64,000 bases of DNA from Haloflavibacter putidus (GCF_006546625.1 NZ_VIAR01000006.1:1-64000); one strand, 5' to 3'; positions 37,837-47,177 are shown, numbered from the stretch's first letter. Translations and numbers: made by a program. Notes: generated from the letters alone by a model not told the origin.

Positions 37837-39114
37837 CTATTTTCTTTTCAGCAAATTTAAACCCACTGCACATTGCAAACAGCGATTTTTATTGCAGTAA
37901 TTATTTTTTAGATGTAAAATTGCTTGCGAAGCCATTGCATTGGTTGCTGTTTTTGATCTTATGGCATTAAATTTTTTTACGACCGCATTTTGTTCCGCCG
38001 GCAAATTTCGCATCCAACCAAAAAGGTGTTCGGGAGCGCTTTTTCCTAAGCTTTGGTAATAAGAAAATAAAATTGGCACTATAGTATTTATTATTAGTAA
38101 ATCTTTAAATTTTTGGCTTAAAGCTTTTTTACTTTTCTTACCGGGCGTTGCAAAAGAATAATGCGTTTGCCAGTATTCTCCGGCTGTACAATTTAAAAGC
38201 CGGTATAAATCATTTTTGTTAGAGGTTTCTTTTATTTTACTGAATAAATTAGGCGTACTAACATACAAATGTGCCAATTGCGATAAACGAATAGTAGGGA
38301 AATTATGCGGTCGTAACCTAAAATATTGCACCCCAGAACCAAGTGGCGCTTTTAATTGGTATTTATGCCGAAGATAGAAATAGTCTTTTTGTAATTTTTG
38401 AAAATAAGCATCTTCTATTTCTTGGTCTAACATTCCTGCTTGCCCCATTAATAAAGCTTCTAAACTTTCTGCCAATTTTATTTTTTGTACCACTTGTATA
38501 GGGATACTTTCTGCTACTCGTAAAAAGCTATTTCCGTTTTTATTTAAACCGAAATTTTTGGCAAGGCTTAAAAATAAAACCGCTTCCCAATTATTGCGCG
38601 TTTTCTCCAATAACTTAGCAATAAATTCGTGTTTTATTTCTAATCGTTCAACGTATAAACGCTCTATCCAATTATTCAGTAAAAAATCATCTACCTTAGA
38701 AAAATCGTTTTCGCAATTAAGGTATTGTGCTTGTCCTACAAGTAATTTTTGGTAATTCTTCACAGCATTTTTGTCTACCAAAGCATTTAGCTCTAAACAA
38801 GGAATTGGCGTTTCGTCTTTTCTAAAAACCTCTACGTCTTCTTCCCAAACCACGTGTAAAATCACATTATCATATTTTGCATCTGTTTCGTGGTAATGCG
38901 CATACCAGTCGCTTGCTTTAAGATGTATTTCTACATTACCTGCCCAAAGTTGCGAACCAACTTCAATCTTGGCATTAAAAAAATCCGGACCACCGGCTTG
39001 TTGGTTGTGCAATCCAAAATTTATAATACGAATAGCTTCTCCTGCAGTAGTTTTAGCATTTAAAAAATCGAATTTTTTAAACTTCCAGACGTAATGTAAA
39101 AAATCTTCTTTCAT
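37837..39114 (-). CDS. DUF2851 family protein
   Basis: A 425-residue cytoplasmic protein of the Bacteroidota-specific DUF2851 family; conserved items include an early GGPDFFNAKIEV segment, NVEIHLKASDWYAHYH and a C-terminal CNKNRCLQCAVG Cys pair. The family is functionally unassigned. Start ATG at 39114 overlaps the upstream GDSL gene stop (ATGA), so it is translationally coupled; an ORF extension to 39126 would enter that gene without gain. Confidence 0.9.
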   Translation of the reverse strand: MKEDFLHYVWKFKKFDFLNAKTTAGEAIRIINFGLHNQQAGGPDFFNAKIEVGSQLWAGNVEIHLKASDWYAHYHETDAKYDNVILHVVWEEDVEVFRKDETPIPCLELNALVDKNAVKNYQKLLVGQAQYLNCENDFSKVDDFLLNNWIERLYVERLEIKHEFIAKLLEKTRNNWEAVLFLSLAKNFGLNKNGNSFLRVAESIPIQVVQKIKLAESLEALLMGQAGMLDQEIEDAYFQKLQKDYFYLRHKYQLKAPLGSGVQYFRLRPHNFPTIRLSQLAHLYVSTPNLFSKIKETSNKNDLYRLLNCTAGEYWQTHYSFATPGKKSKKALSQKFKDLLIINTIVPILFSYYQSLGKSAPEHLFGWMRNLPAEQNAVVKKFNAIRSKTATNAMASQAILHLKNNYCNKNRCLQCAVGLNLLKRK

Positions 39115-39788
39115 AATTTTTTGCACATTTCTATTACCACCGGTTGTATTTTCTTAACCCATTGCGCATACATTTTTGGGCTTGGGTGCAAGCCGTCTTC
39201 TGCAAGTAGGCTTTTATCTTTTTTTGCTTTTTGTGAAATTGGCGTAATGTTTACAAAAGCAATTTTATACTTTTTACTCATTTTACGCGCAATACGGTTA
39301 TACTGTTTTATTTCTTTACGAATTTTATTGTGCTTGACGGTAACAAAAGGCGTAACACTGTAATCTGGAATACTCACTACAAAAACCCCTTTTGCTCCTT
39401 CTTTACTTTTGACGATAGCTTTTGTAAGTAAGCCTTCAAATTCAGATTTAAATTGCGAAATTTCTTTGCCCTGATATTGATTGTTTACGCCAATTAATAA
39501 CGAAACCAAGTCAAATTTCCCCTTTACAGAAGTGGTATCGATAGCGTTTAATAAATTGTCTGTGCGCCATCCGGTTTGGGCTATTATATGTGTTTCTTCC
39601 ACTTCTGTTTCTTCCTTATTCAAGGCTTTTGCCAGTTGCACCGGCCAACGACTTTGCGGTGCTACTTTTTCGCCAATTGTATACGAATCTCCTAAAGCCA
39701 AATAACGCAAACTTTGCTTTTCTTGCGCTTGCAAATTACCAAGACAAAAATAAATACTTAAAATAACCAAGAAAGAAAACTGCTGCAT
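39111..39788 (-). CDS. Secreted SGNH/GDSL-family hydrolase
   Basis: A 225-residue secreted esterase/lipase-like protein. Signal peptide (about 1-21, ends QAQ) is followed by block I YLALGDSYTIGEKVAPQSRWP with the nucleophile Ser in GDSY. Block III is GVNNQYQG with Asn, and the C-terminal LLAEDGLHPSPKMYAQW holds the Asp-His pair. Substrate may be an ester-linked glycan or lipid. It is first of the operon with DUF2851 and PspC. Confidence 0.92.
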   Translation of the reverse strand: MQQFSFLVILSIYFCLGNLQAQEKQSLRYLALGDSYTIGEKVAPQSRWPVQLAKALNKEETEVEETHIIAQTGWRTDNLLNAIDTTSVKGKFDLVSLLIGVNNQYQGKEISQFKSEFEGLLTKAIVKSKEGAKGVFVVSIPDYSVTPFVTVKHNKIRKEIKQYNRIARKMSKKYKIAFVNITPISQKAKKDKSLLAEDGLHPSPKMYAQWVKKIQPVVIEMCKKL

Positions 39789-39796
39789 ACCATTAA

Positions 39797-39814
39797 TTTA
39801 TCTTTAAAGATAAA
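39797..39814. promoter_or_regulatory. 18-bp perfect palindrome in a divergent gap
   Basis: TTTATCTTTAAAGATAAA lies 9 bp upstream of the SGNH hydrolase start and 88 bp upstream of the divergent 39902 gene. It contains TATCTTTA, a near -7 element, on each strand. Possible operator or paired promoter cores; all inference. Confidence 0.45.
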
Positions 39815-39901
39815 CGATTTTTTTAAAAGTCTTAATTTTAGCTTTACGGAAAAAAATCCATTTAAAATTAGTATTTTTAGCGCCTCAAAGCGGCACCGAA
39901 A

Positions 39902-40087
39902 ATGCAGGAAGAGAAAGAAGAAAATCCAAATAAAACAGCTCCCAATAAACCAAAACCAAAAAAGAATTGGCGCCAAAGTGACAATGCGTTTTTACGTTTT
40001 TTTGGTAATGTGGGTTATTACCTATGGGTAGCAGCTTTAGCCATTGGCGGTTTTATTGCCTGGTTAATTTCTTTTTTACTGATATGA
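39902..40087 (+). CDS. Small membrane protein (61 aa)
   Basis: A 61-residue protein: hydrophilic Lys/Pro/Asn-rich N-terminal half (MQEEKEENPNKTAPNKPKPK), then RFFGNVGYYLWVAALAIGGF and a C-terminal membrane helix. The next gene overlaps by 4 bp (ATGA), implying coupled translation and perhaps a membrane complex of the two products. No family recognised. Confidence 0.7.
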   Translation: MQEEKEENPNKTAPNKPKPKKNWRQSDNAFLRFFGNVGYYLWVAALAIGGFIAWLISFLLI

Positions 40088-40482
40088 GAAATTACACGGT
40101 TTTTTTTATTGGTTGTGCAGTATTGGTTGGCGCGTACCAACTTGGTTTGCAAAACGGTATAAATTACCCGCAATGGATGCGTGCTTATTTTATGGACTTG
40201 CTTTGTATGCCCATAGTTTTCGGGATAATTCTCTTTTTGCTTCGGTTGGTTAAACCTGCTTTTTGGCTTAGTCTAAGTATGATACTTAGTTTGAGTTTAC
40301 TTTACGCCATTTATTTCGAAGTTATATTACCGCCCATAAAAGCTCGTTATACCGCAGACTGGGGCGATGTATTTTGTTATTTCGCCGGCGCTTTGGTGGC
40401 TTATTTAGTACAATTAAGTGATAAACGCCGACAGAACTTATTCCGTGACAACGAGAGTATACTACAACACCCGAGTTCATAA
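40084..40482 (+). CDS. Small polytopic membrane protein (132 aa)
   Basis: A 132-residue protein with about four membrane segments (near 5-20, 33-53, 60-80 and 98-113). The ATG at 40084 is used because the stop of the preceding gene overlaps it as ATGA; an ORF start at 40024 lies inside that gene. It resembles small Bacteroidota proteins loosely annotated as magnesium/citrate transporter-like, but that label is weak. The convergent AGCS copy 2 lies downstream. Confidence 0.72.
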   Translation: MRNYTVFFIGCAVLVGAYQLGLQNGINYPQWMRAYFMDLLCMPIVFGIILFLLRLVKPAFWLSLSMILSLSLLYAIYFEVILPPIKARYTADWGDVFCYFAGALVAYLVQLSDKRRQNLFRDNESILQHPSS

Positions 40483-40521
40483 TCTATTTTTGCAGCACTT
40501 AATAATTCCGTAAAGTGAAAA

Positions 40522-40573
40522 TAAAAAAGCTGCTTTAAAAAGTAGATTTACTATTACTACTTTTTAAAACAGC
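40522..40573 (-). terminator. Terminator of AGCS copy 2
   Basis: Long stem GCTGCTTTAAAAAGTAG (40529-40545) with CTACTTTTTAAAACAGC (40556-40572), nearly perfect, and a U-tract on the minus strand past the gene stop at 40598. Confidence 0.8.
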
Positions 40574-40597
40574 CCAAATTATAGTTCTTCAAAAAAA

Positions 40598-42697
40598 TTA
40601 AGCTTTTATAAATTTGGGATTAACCTTTAGCTCTCCATTTTTAAGTTTTTGCCAGTACTCTTTCATATCGCTTCTTACTTCTGAAGACATTATATATAAA
40701 CCAATAATATTTGGGAAAGACATGGCTAGAATCATCATATCTGCAAAGCTAAGCACAGCGCCAAGACTTACCGATGCGCCAAGGACTACAAAAAGCAGGA
40801 ACATTACTTTAAAAATCATTTCAGATTTTTTACTACGTCCAAATAAGTATGTCCACGAACGCATACCGTAATACGACCAAGAAACCATAGTAGAAAATGC
40901 AAACAAGAATACAGCAAAAGCTAAAACTGCCGGAAACCAAGAAATTACGCTTCCGAAAGCATCTGAAGTTAGCTCTACTCCGCCAAGGCCGCTAACTTCG
41001 TGCATTCCCGAGAAAATAAGCACTAAAGCCGTCATTGTACACACTACCATCGTATCTATAAACGGCTCTACCAAAGAGGTAAAACCGTCTGCAATAGGAT
41101 TGTTGGTTTTAGAAGCACTATGCGCAATTGCGGCAGAACCAACTCCCGCTTCACTAGAGAAAGCGGCACGTTGCAAGCCAATAATCAAGACGCCAATAAA
41201 ACCACCTTTTAAAGCATCTGCAGAAAGTGCACCGTTAAAAATAGCGGCAAACGCGCTACCTATATTTTCTATATGTACGCCAATTACTATTAGGCAGCCA
41301 AGAATATAAACAGCCGCCATAAATGGCACTACTCGACCAGTAACGCGAGCAATACTGTTAATACCACCAATAATCACTACGCCTACAAGAATAGCAAACA
41401 TAATCCCGAACCAAAAGCCGTGACCTTGCAAAAACGGTAATTGCTCAGATACAATCTTAAAAGCTTGGTTGGATTGTAACATATTTCCGCCACCAAAAGA
41501 TGCGCCAACACCTAAAACGGCAAAAAGTCCAGCCAAGAATTTACCCAAACCTTTTAAATTGCGTTTTTCTAATCCGTAGCGTAAATAGTTCATCGGGCCA
41601 CCAAATATTCTGCCTTCTTTGTTGATAAACCTGTATTTTACACCAAGCGTACATTCTACAAATTTTAAAGACATTGCAAAGAAACCTGCCATAAACATCC
41701 AGAAAGTAGCGCCGGCACCACCCAAGGAAATTGCCACGGCCACTCCGGCAATATTCCCTAAACCAACGGTTGCAGAAACGGCGGTTGCCATTGCCTGAAA
41801 GTGCGTAATGGTTCCGGGAGCGTCAGGATCGTCATACTTTCCTTTGGCTAATTCTATAGAGTGCTTAAAACCGCGAATATTTACAAAGCCTAAACGAAAA
41901 GTAAAGAAAATACTTCCTAATATAAGCCAGATTACAATAAACGGAATAGTATTCTTTTTTATATCGCCGTTAGGATGTAAAAGCGGTTGTGGGTCACCGT
42001 ATTCTATTTCTGCCAAAACGTGTGCATCTTGTTTGATAACGTCTTGCGCATCTTGAGGATCGTAAATTACGTGGCCTTCTTTAACCAAATAGAAAAGTTT
42101 TCCCTTTACGGAAGAAAATACATTGCTTTCTTTTCCGGTATCACTGGTAATTATAGCAATTTTATCGCCTTCTTCTACATTTGAATTCTCGGGTAGTAAC
42201 CATTTTTTTAAGGAATAGGTTTCTTTACTGGTAGCATCCCAATTTGGAATAGGAATTTGACGTTTGGTTGTATAAACCACCGGATCGTAAATTCCTAAGG
42301 TAGAAAAGGGATCCCAAAACAAAATACTTCCCAAAACATCTACAGCCGGTTGCACGTTACTGTTAAATATTTCTGTTATAGATTTTGCCGGAATTTCGAA
42401 AGTTTTAGAAACCGAATTTCCATTTGCGTCTGTAACTCGTATGTGATGTTCCATACCTTCTATTAAGCCGGTAGATTTTTGCGCATCTAATGCAGTACTC
42501 TGGTTACTCCATTTATATTGATAAGGCGGCTTGCCTCCGGTTGCCTCTACTCTAGCCACTGCATCGTTTATCTCACGCGACGGGTTATTAAGATCTATAT
42601 TTACACGCAGAGCAGTATCTTCCTTAATTTGATCTTGTGCAGTGGTAATGGCTGTTAGCATTAACAAAATTGTGGTAATTAGCCATATATTTCTCAT
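40598..42697 (-). CDS. Sodium:amino-acid symporter (AGCS) with exported N-terminal domains, copy 2
   Basis: A 699-residue paralog of the 35348-37450 protein, with the same order: signal peptide, SprB-like repeat (GGKPPYQYKWSNQSTALD, about 50-70), lipoyl-like domain (about 165-245), then the AGCS carrier (ATAVSATVGLGNIAGVAVAISLGG and AAFSSEAGVGSAAIAHSASK). The carrier halves are very alike, the N-terminal halves less so. It has its own terminator. Substrate is probably alanine, glycine or another small neutral amino acid, from family knowledge. Confidence 0.93.
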   Translation of the reverse strand: MRNIWLITTILLMLTAITTAQDQIKEDTALRVNIDLNNPSREINDAVARVEATGGKPPYQYKWSNQSTALDAQKSTGLIEGMEHHIRVTDANGNSVSKTFEIPAKSITEIFNSNVQPAVDVLGSILFWDPFSTLGIYDPVVYTTKRQIPIPNWDATSKETYSLKKWLLPENSNVEEGDKIAIITSDTGKESNVFSSVKGKLFYLVKEGHVIYDPQDAQDVIKQDAHVLAEIEYGDPQPLLHPNGDIKKNTIPFIVIWLILGSIFFTFRLGFVNIRGFKHSIELAKGKYDDPDAPGTITHFQAMATAVSATVGLGNIAGVAVAISLGGAGATFWMFMAGFFAMSLKFVECTLGVKYRFINKEGRIFGGPMNYLRYGLEKRNLKGLGKFLAGLFAVLGVGASFGGGNMLQSNQAFKIVSEQLPFLQGHGFWFGIMFAILVGVVIIGGINSIARVTGRVVPFMAAVYILGCLIVIGVHIENIGSAFAAIFNGALSADALKGGFIGVLIIGLQRAAFSSEAGVGSAAIAHSASKTNNPIADGFTSLVEPFIDTMVVCTMTALVLIFSGMHEVSGLGGVELTSDAFGSVISWFPAVLAFAVFLFAFSTMVSWSYYGMRSWTYLFGRSKKSEMIFKVMFLLFVVLGASVSLGAVLSFADMMILAMSFPNIIGLYIMSSEVRSDMKEYWQKLKNGELKVNPKFIKA

Positions 42698-42732
42698 AAA
42701 CTTATAATTATTTCTATGCGTTAAAAAAAAGA

Positions 42733-42762
42733 CAAAAAAAATCCTGCAACATAGGCAGGACT
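42733..42762 (-). terminator. Terminator of the cysteine-synthase-like gene
   Basis: Stem GTCCTGC/GCAGGAT on the minus strand with a 7-nt loop and a run of eight T, just past the stop at 42771. Confidence 0.82.
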
Positions 42763-42770
42763 TTTATTTT

Positions 42771-43751
42771 TTATTCTATAAAACCTTGTTCTTTCATCCA
42801 CTCGTCGTTAAATATTTTCCCAACATAACGACTACCATGATCGTGAAATAAAATAACCACCACATCATCTTTAGAGAAATGATCTTTTAACTGTAGAAGA
42901 CCTTTAATGGCTGCGCCAGCAGAATTACCTAAAAACATACCTTCTTCTTCGGCTAGTTTTCTAGTATAAACGGCTGCATCTTTATCGGTTACTTTAGTGA
43001 AACCATCTATTACATCAAAATCTACATTTTTTGGTAAAATATCTTCACCTATTCCTTCTGTGGTATATGGGTAGATTTCTTTTTCGTCAAACTCACCGGT
43101 TTCGTGGTATTTTTTAAAAACGCTCCCATAAGTATCTACTCCCCAAACTTTTACATTTGGATTTTGTTCCTTTAAATATTTTCCTACACCGGAGATTGTT
43201 CCGCCGGTACCAACGCCAACCACGAAATGGGTTACCTTCCCATCTGTTTGGTTCCAGATTTCTGGACCGGTACTTTCGTAATGTGCTTTGGTATTAGAAA
43301 GGTTATCGTACTGATTTACATACCAAGAATTTGGCGTTTCTTCTGACAATCTTTTGGAGGTAGAATAATAAGAACGCGGATCGTCCGGTTCTACATCTGT
43401 AGGGCAAACCACAACCTCACTACCTACAGCGCGTAAAATATCTATTTTTTCTTTACTTTGTTTATCGGCAATAACGCAAACCATTTTATAGCCTTTTACA
43501 ATAGCTGCAAGCGCCAGGCCCATTCCGGTGTTACCGGAAGTACCTTCTATAATAGTCCCGCCGGGTTTTAGTTTTCCTTCCTTTTCTGCATCTTCTATCA
43601 TTTTTACCGCCATACGGTCTTTTACCGAGTTACCCGGATTAAAGGTTTCGTATTTAGCCAGAACTAATGCAGGAATATCTTTAGTCAATTTGTTAATCTT
43701 TACCAAAGGTGTATTGCCAATGGTTTCTAATATATTTTCTTTGTAGTCCAT
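42771..43751 (-). CDS. PLP-dependent cysteine synthase / cystathionine beta-synthase-type enzyme
   Basis: A 326-residue fold-type II PLP enzyme. The PLP lysine lies in NPGNSVKDRMAVKMI (about residue 43) and the phosphate loop is GTSGNTGMGLALA (about 69-82); GVGTGGTISGVGKYL is the second glycine loop. It makes cysteine from O-acetylserine or cystathionine from serine and homocysteine; with only the catalytic domain present the choice is open. A -7 element (TACCTTTG) and a terminator bracket it, so it is monocistronic. Confidence 0.9.
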   Translation of the reverse strand: MDYKENILETIGNTPLVKINKLTKDIPALVLAKYETFNPGNSVKDRMAVKMIEDAEKEGKLKPGGTIIEGTSGNTGMGLALAAIVKGYKMVCVIADKQSKEKIDILRAVGSEVVVCPTDVEPDDPRSYYSTSKRLSEETPNSWYVNQYDNLSNTKAHYESTGPEIWNQTDGKVTHFVVGVGTGGTISGVGKYLKEQNPNVKVWGVDTYGSVFKKYHETGEFDEKEIYPYTTEGIGEDILPKNVDFDVIDGFTKVTDKDAAVYTRKLAEEEGMFLGNSAGAAIKGLLQLKDHFSKDDVVVILFHDHGSRYVGKIFNDEWMKEQGFIE

Positions 43752-43769
43752 CTCTTTTTTTTAAGGCTG

Positions 43770-43777
43770 CAAAGGTA
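43770..43777 (-). promoter_or_regulatory. -7 element of the PLP enzyme gene
   Basis: Minus-strand TACCTTTG, TAnnTTTG consensus, 18 bp before the ATG at 43751. Confidence 0.5.
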
Positions 43778-43844
43778 AGAAACAATTTAGATGTAGCGAA
43801 ATGCAGTGCTTAAATCAACATACACAAGCCTTTAGATGTTTTTT

Positions 43845-43860
43845 AGCTTCCGCGGAAGCT
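43845..43860. repeat. 16-bp perfect palindrome AGCTTCCGCGGAAGCT
   Basis: Located in the gap between the PLP enzyme start and the permease stop. The 14-bp core GCTTCCGCGGAAGC occurs again at 45646-45659 and as 13/14 at 49485-49498, both inside genes. Confidence 0.7.
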
Positions 43861-43890
43861 TAAACAGCAATTTTAAATCACAAATTATCC

Positions 43891-45129
43891 TTACTCAAAT
43901 TTAATCGCCTTTGTAGGCGTGATTCTGGTAATTATAATTGAAGGAATAAGCAACATTAACATACAAAGCAGAAGCGTACCCAGATTGATAAGAAGAACAT
44001 AATCCCAATTTATATAAACCGGGGCTTCGGTTACGTAGTAAGTTTCTGGGTTTAGCGGAATTAACTTTAAGTATTTCTGCGCAAAAAGCAAGCCCAAGCC
44101 TATTATATTTCCGTAAAGTAAACCTTTTACAATAAGGTAAGCGGCGTTGTATAAAAATATTTTCCGTACCCTCCAATCGGTGCTTCCAAGTGCTTTTAGC
44201 ATCCCAATCATTTGGGTGCGTTCTAAGATTAAAACCAATAGCGCGGTAATCATATTTATACCCGAAACTATAATCATTATCCCAATTATTAAAGCGATAT
44301 TAAAATCGAAAAGCGACAACCACTCAAAGATAGAAGGATACATTTGCCGAATGGTTTTTGCATCTAAAAAAGAGTCGATTGCGCGGTAAACTTCACCACC
44401 CTTTTCGTCTATTTTAGTAAAATCGTCTATGAAAATTTCAAAATTGCCAACTTCGTCTTTCTTCCATTTATTTAAACGCTGCAACTGATTAATGTCTGCA
44501 ATAACGTAGGTTTGGTCAAACTCTTCGAAACCGGAATTAAATAGCCCCACCACTTCAAAAGCCGTTAAACGCGGCCGTTCTTGTTTGTCGTTGTTCATAA
44601 AATAAATAACCACCTGGTCTTCTAAAGAAAAACCCAAACGCTTTGCTAAATATTCTGAAATAAGAATTTCTTTGCTGTAACCGTCATTTTTATATTCCGG
44701 CAAACGGCCTTCTACCAAATATTCCTGAAAGAAATTCCATTTATAATCTGTACCAACGCCTTTTACCACAATGCCTTCAAAGTCTGTTTCGGTACGAATA
44801 ATGCCATATTTTGTAGCCACGGCTTGTATATGTTCAATACCGTCTACCGCATCAAAATCCGGATAAAATTCTTGAGTAGTAGAAATTGGCACCATCGAGA
44901 CTTGGGAGTTATTGTTGTCTAAATTTCCAATGGTAATATGCCCGTTAAAAGCGGCAATCTTATCTCGAATTTTTTGCTGCAAACCAACGCCGGTAGCCAC
45001 AGAAACCAACATCATAATAACGCCAATGGCAATTGCACTTACCGCAATTTTTATTATTGGTGCGGAAATACTACTTTTATAATCTTTTGTGCTGATTAAG
45101 CGCTTTGCTATAAAAAATTCAAAATTCAA
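43891..45129 (-). CDS. FtsX-like ABC permease (LolC/LolE type)
   Basis: A 412-residue inner-membrane permease: N-terminal membrane segment near residues 25-48, a large periplasmic MacB-PCD-like domain (about 50-270), then three membrane segments with the ERTQMIGMLKALGSTDWRVRKIF coupling region. This layout matches LolC/LolE, which extract lipoproteins for the outer membrane. The start codon at 45129 is TTG (NFEFFIAKRLI follows, as in relatives). Its start abuts that of the divergent lipoprotein gene with no gap. A possible -7 element TATTTTTG lies in that gene at 45163-45156. Confidence 0.9.
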   Translation of the reverse strand: MNFEFFIAKRLISTKDYKSSISAPIIKIAVSAIAIGVIMMLVSVATGVGLQQKIRDKIAAFNGHITIGNLDNNNSQVSMVPISTTQEFYPDFDAVDGIEHIQAVATKYGIIRTETDFEGIVVKGVGTDYKWNFFQEYLVEGRLPEYKNDGYSKEILISEYLAKRLGFSLEDQVVIYFMNNDKQERPRLTAFEVVGLFNSGFEEFDQTYVIADINQLQRLNKWKKDEVGNFEIFIDDFTKIDEKGGEVYRAIDSFLDAKTIRQMYPSIFEWLSLFDFNIALIIGIMIIVSGINMITALLVLILERTQMIGMLKALGSTDWRVRKIFLYNAAYLIVKGLLYGNIIGLGLLFAQKYLKLIPLNPETYYVTEAPVYINWDYVLLINLGTLLLCMLMLLIPSIIITRITPTKAIKFE

Positions 45130-46362
45130 ATGCTGTCTCTATTTAAACGATTGTTCAAAAATACATTTTTTATTCTTCTGCTCGTGGTATTTTCTTGTCA
45201 AGCACAAACAAAATCGCCTAATGTGGGTGACAAAAATGAAGCGGCAAAAAATTTAAGTAAAAAACCGGTTCTTGGTGCCAACCAAATGCAGGCTTATTTG
45301 CCATTGTTAAAAAATAAGAATGTTGGTATTGTGGGCAACCAAACCTCGGTTATTTTTAAAGAAGATGACAGTTTTACGCATTTGGTAGATTCTTTATTGG
45401 CGCGAAACATTACTATAAAACGCGTTTTTTCTCCCGAGCACGGCTTTCGCGGAAAAGCAGATGCCGGCGAAAAAGTTATAGACGGTATCGACCAAAAAAC
45501 CGGTTTGCCCATTATTTCCCTTTACGGAAATAATAAAAAACCAACCCCAAAACAATTGGAAGGTTTAGATATTATTGTATTCGATATTCAAGATGTAGGC
45601 GTAAGGTTTTACACCTATATTTCTACTTTACATTATATTTTAGAAGCTTCCGCGGAAGCGAATATTCCTGTTTTAGTATTAGATCGGCCTAACCCAAACG
45701 GCAACTATATTGACGGACCAATTTTAGAAAAAGAAAATAAAAGTTTTGTAGGAATGCATCCCGTACCAATTGTACACGGCATGACAATTGCCGAATATGC
45801 TCAAATGATAAATGGCGGAAACTGGCTCCCAAATAACTTAAAAGCCGATTTGATGGTAATTCCTATGCAAAATTACACAAAAGAAACCGTTTATGATTTA
45901 CCGATAAAACCATCGCCCAATTTGCCCAATGCCAAAGCTATAAACCTTTACCCGAGTTTATGTTTTTTTGAAGGCACCAATGTAAATGCGGGTCGTGGCA
46001 CCAATAAACAATTTCAAGTTTTTGGTTCGCCATTTTTAAATAAAGATTTCTATTCTTTTTCCTACACGCCAACTGCTAACGAAGGTGCTAAAAACCCCAA
46101 ACACAAAAACAAACTTTGTTTTGGCAAAGACCTTAGCAACACGCAAAAACTCTCTGCCATAAACTTGAGTTGGTTAATAGAAGCCTACGAACACACCAAC
46201 AAAAAAGAGGAATTTTTTAATAATTTTTTCAGCAAATTGGCCGGCACCAAAAAACTGCAACAACAAATTGAAAATGGCATAAGCAAAGAAGAAATTAAAG
46301 CAAGTTGGCAAGCAGGTTTAGAAGATTACGATGCTATGCGAAAAGCATATTTATTGTATTAA
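45130..46362 (+). CDS. NamZ-like DUF1343 lipoprotein (exo-N-acetylmuramidase family)
   Basis: A 410-residue lipoprotein: lipobox VFSC (Cys22 or so), then DUF1343 with FSPEHGFRGKADAG, DIQDVGVRFYTYISTL, DRPNPNG and EGTNVNAGRGT, all matching the family of NamZ, which releases N-acetylmuramic acid from the non-reducing ends of peptidoglycan fragments. It acts in the periplasm or on the cell surface in wall recycling. The ATG at 45130 begins exactly where the divergent permease starts. Confidence 0.9.
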   Translation: MLSLFKRLFKNTFFILLLVVFSCQAQTKSPNVGDKNEAAKNLSKKPVLGANQMQAYLPLLKNKNVGIVGNQTSVIFKEDDSFTHLVDSLLARNITIKRVFSPEHGFRGKADAGEKVIDGIDQKTGLPIISLYGNNKKPTPKQLEGLDIIVFDIQDVGVRFYTYISTLHYILEASAEANIPVLVLDRPNPNGNYIDGPILEKENKSFVGMHPVPIVHGMTIAEYAQMINGGNWLPNNLKADLMVIPMQNYTKETVYDLPIKPSPNLPNAKAINLYPSLCFFEGTNVNAGRGTNKQFQVFGSPFLNKDFYSFSYTPTANEGAKNPKHKNKLCFGKDLSNTQKLSAINLSWLIEAYEHTNKKEEFFNNFFSKLAGTKKLQQQIENGISKEEIKASWQAGLEDYDAMRKAYLLY

Positions 46363-46469
46363 TTAAAGTTTAAATAAGAAGCAAAAAATCAAAACGTATA
46401 AATTTTTCATTCAGTAAAAAAACGCAACCAAAATGGTTTTTTACATCTATAAGTTGAAAACCAACTTTT

Positions 46470-47177
46470 ATGAAAAGAATGAAATTAGCGTTTCTATTCT
46501 ATATTTTTACAGCTTTTTGTTTTTACAGTTGTCAAGATATAGAGATAGAAAACAATAAACGCATAACCGTATCCGGAAAATTAGTAGATCAAGACGGCAA
46601 CCCGCTTCAAAACATCAATGTACAATCTGTAGTAGAAGAATACACTATGGGAACTGGCAGCAGCAATGTTTCCGGAGATTTTTCTTATGTCTCTTTACAA
46701 AGTTATAGTAACGATTTTGTTACACTTATTAACCGAAAAAAAGGCTTTAATTTTAACCAAAGTCCCGCCGTAAACGAAAATTATGCTAGCGCAAGAATCA
46801 TAAATTATGATGAAGATGATTTTTTACGCGTAAATAAATATGAATTGGGTAGCTTCGAAATTCCTAAAGCAGCAACACTAGAATTCTCTATCGAAAAAAT
46901 TTCTTCAGAAGATAAAAATTTAAATTGGTCGTTGCGATTGTATAACACCAATTGCGATTATGCATATAGAGATACGATAGAACCCATTGAAAATTTTTGT
47001 TATGAGGTTTATTATATTGCTCGCAATCAAGATAGCATAAAACCTAACTACCAAGGACGCTTTTACAGTCTCGCGTCCAAACCCGCAGTGTTTACCTACA
47101 CTATTAACAATAACGCAACCCAAAGTATTACAATACCATTAACCAACGCAACCAACAATTATGTTTTTGAATATTAA
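46470..47177 (+). CDS. Lipoprotein with carboxypeptidase-regulatory-like domain
   Basis: A 235-residue lipoprotein (lipobox FYSC, Cys20 or so). Residues about 32-80 (ITVSGKLVDQDGNPLQNINVQS) match the CarboxypepD_reg-like beta sandwich common in outer-membrane proteins of Bacteroidota. The remainder is beta-rich and unassigned. It overlaps the following barrel gene by 17 bp, so the two are co-translated and may form an outer-membrane pair. Confidence 0.78.
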   Translation: MKRMKLAFLFYIFTAFCFYSCQDIEIENNKRITVSGKLVDQDGNPLQNINVQSVVEEYTMGTGSSNVSGDFSYVSLQSYSNDFVTLINRKKGFNFNQSPAVNENYASARIINYDEDDFLRVNKYELGSFEIPKAATLEFSIEKISSEDKNLNWSLRLYNTNCDYAYRDTIEPIENFCYEVYYIARNQDSIKPNYQGRFYSLASKPAVFTYTINNNATQSITIPLTNATNNYVFEY

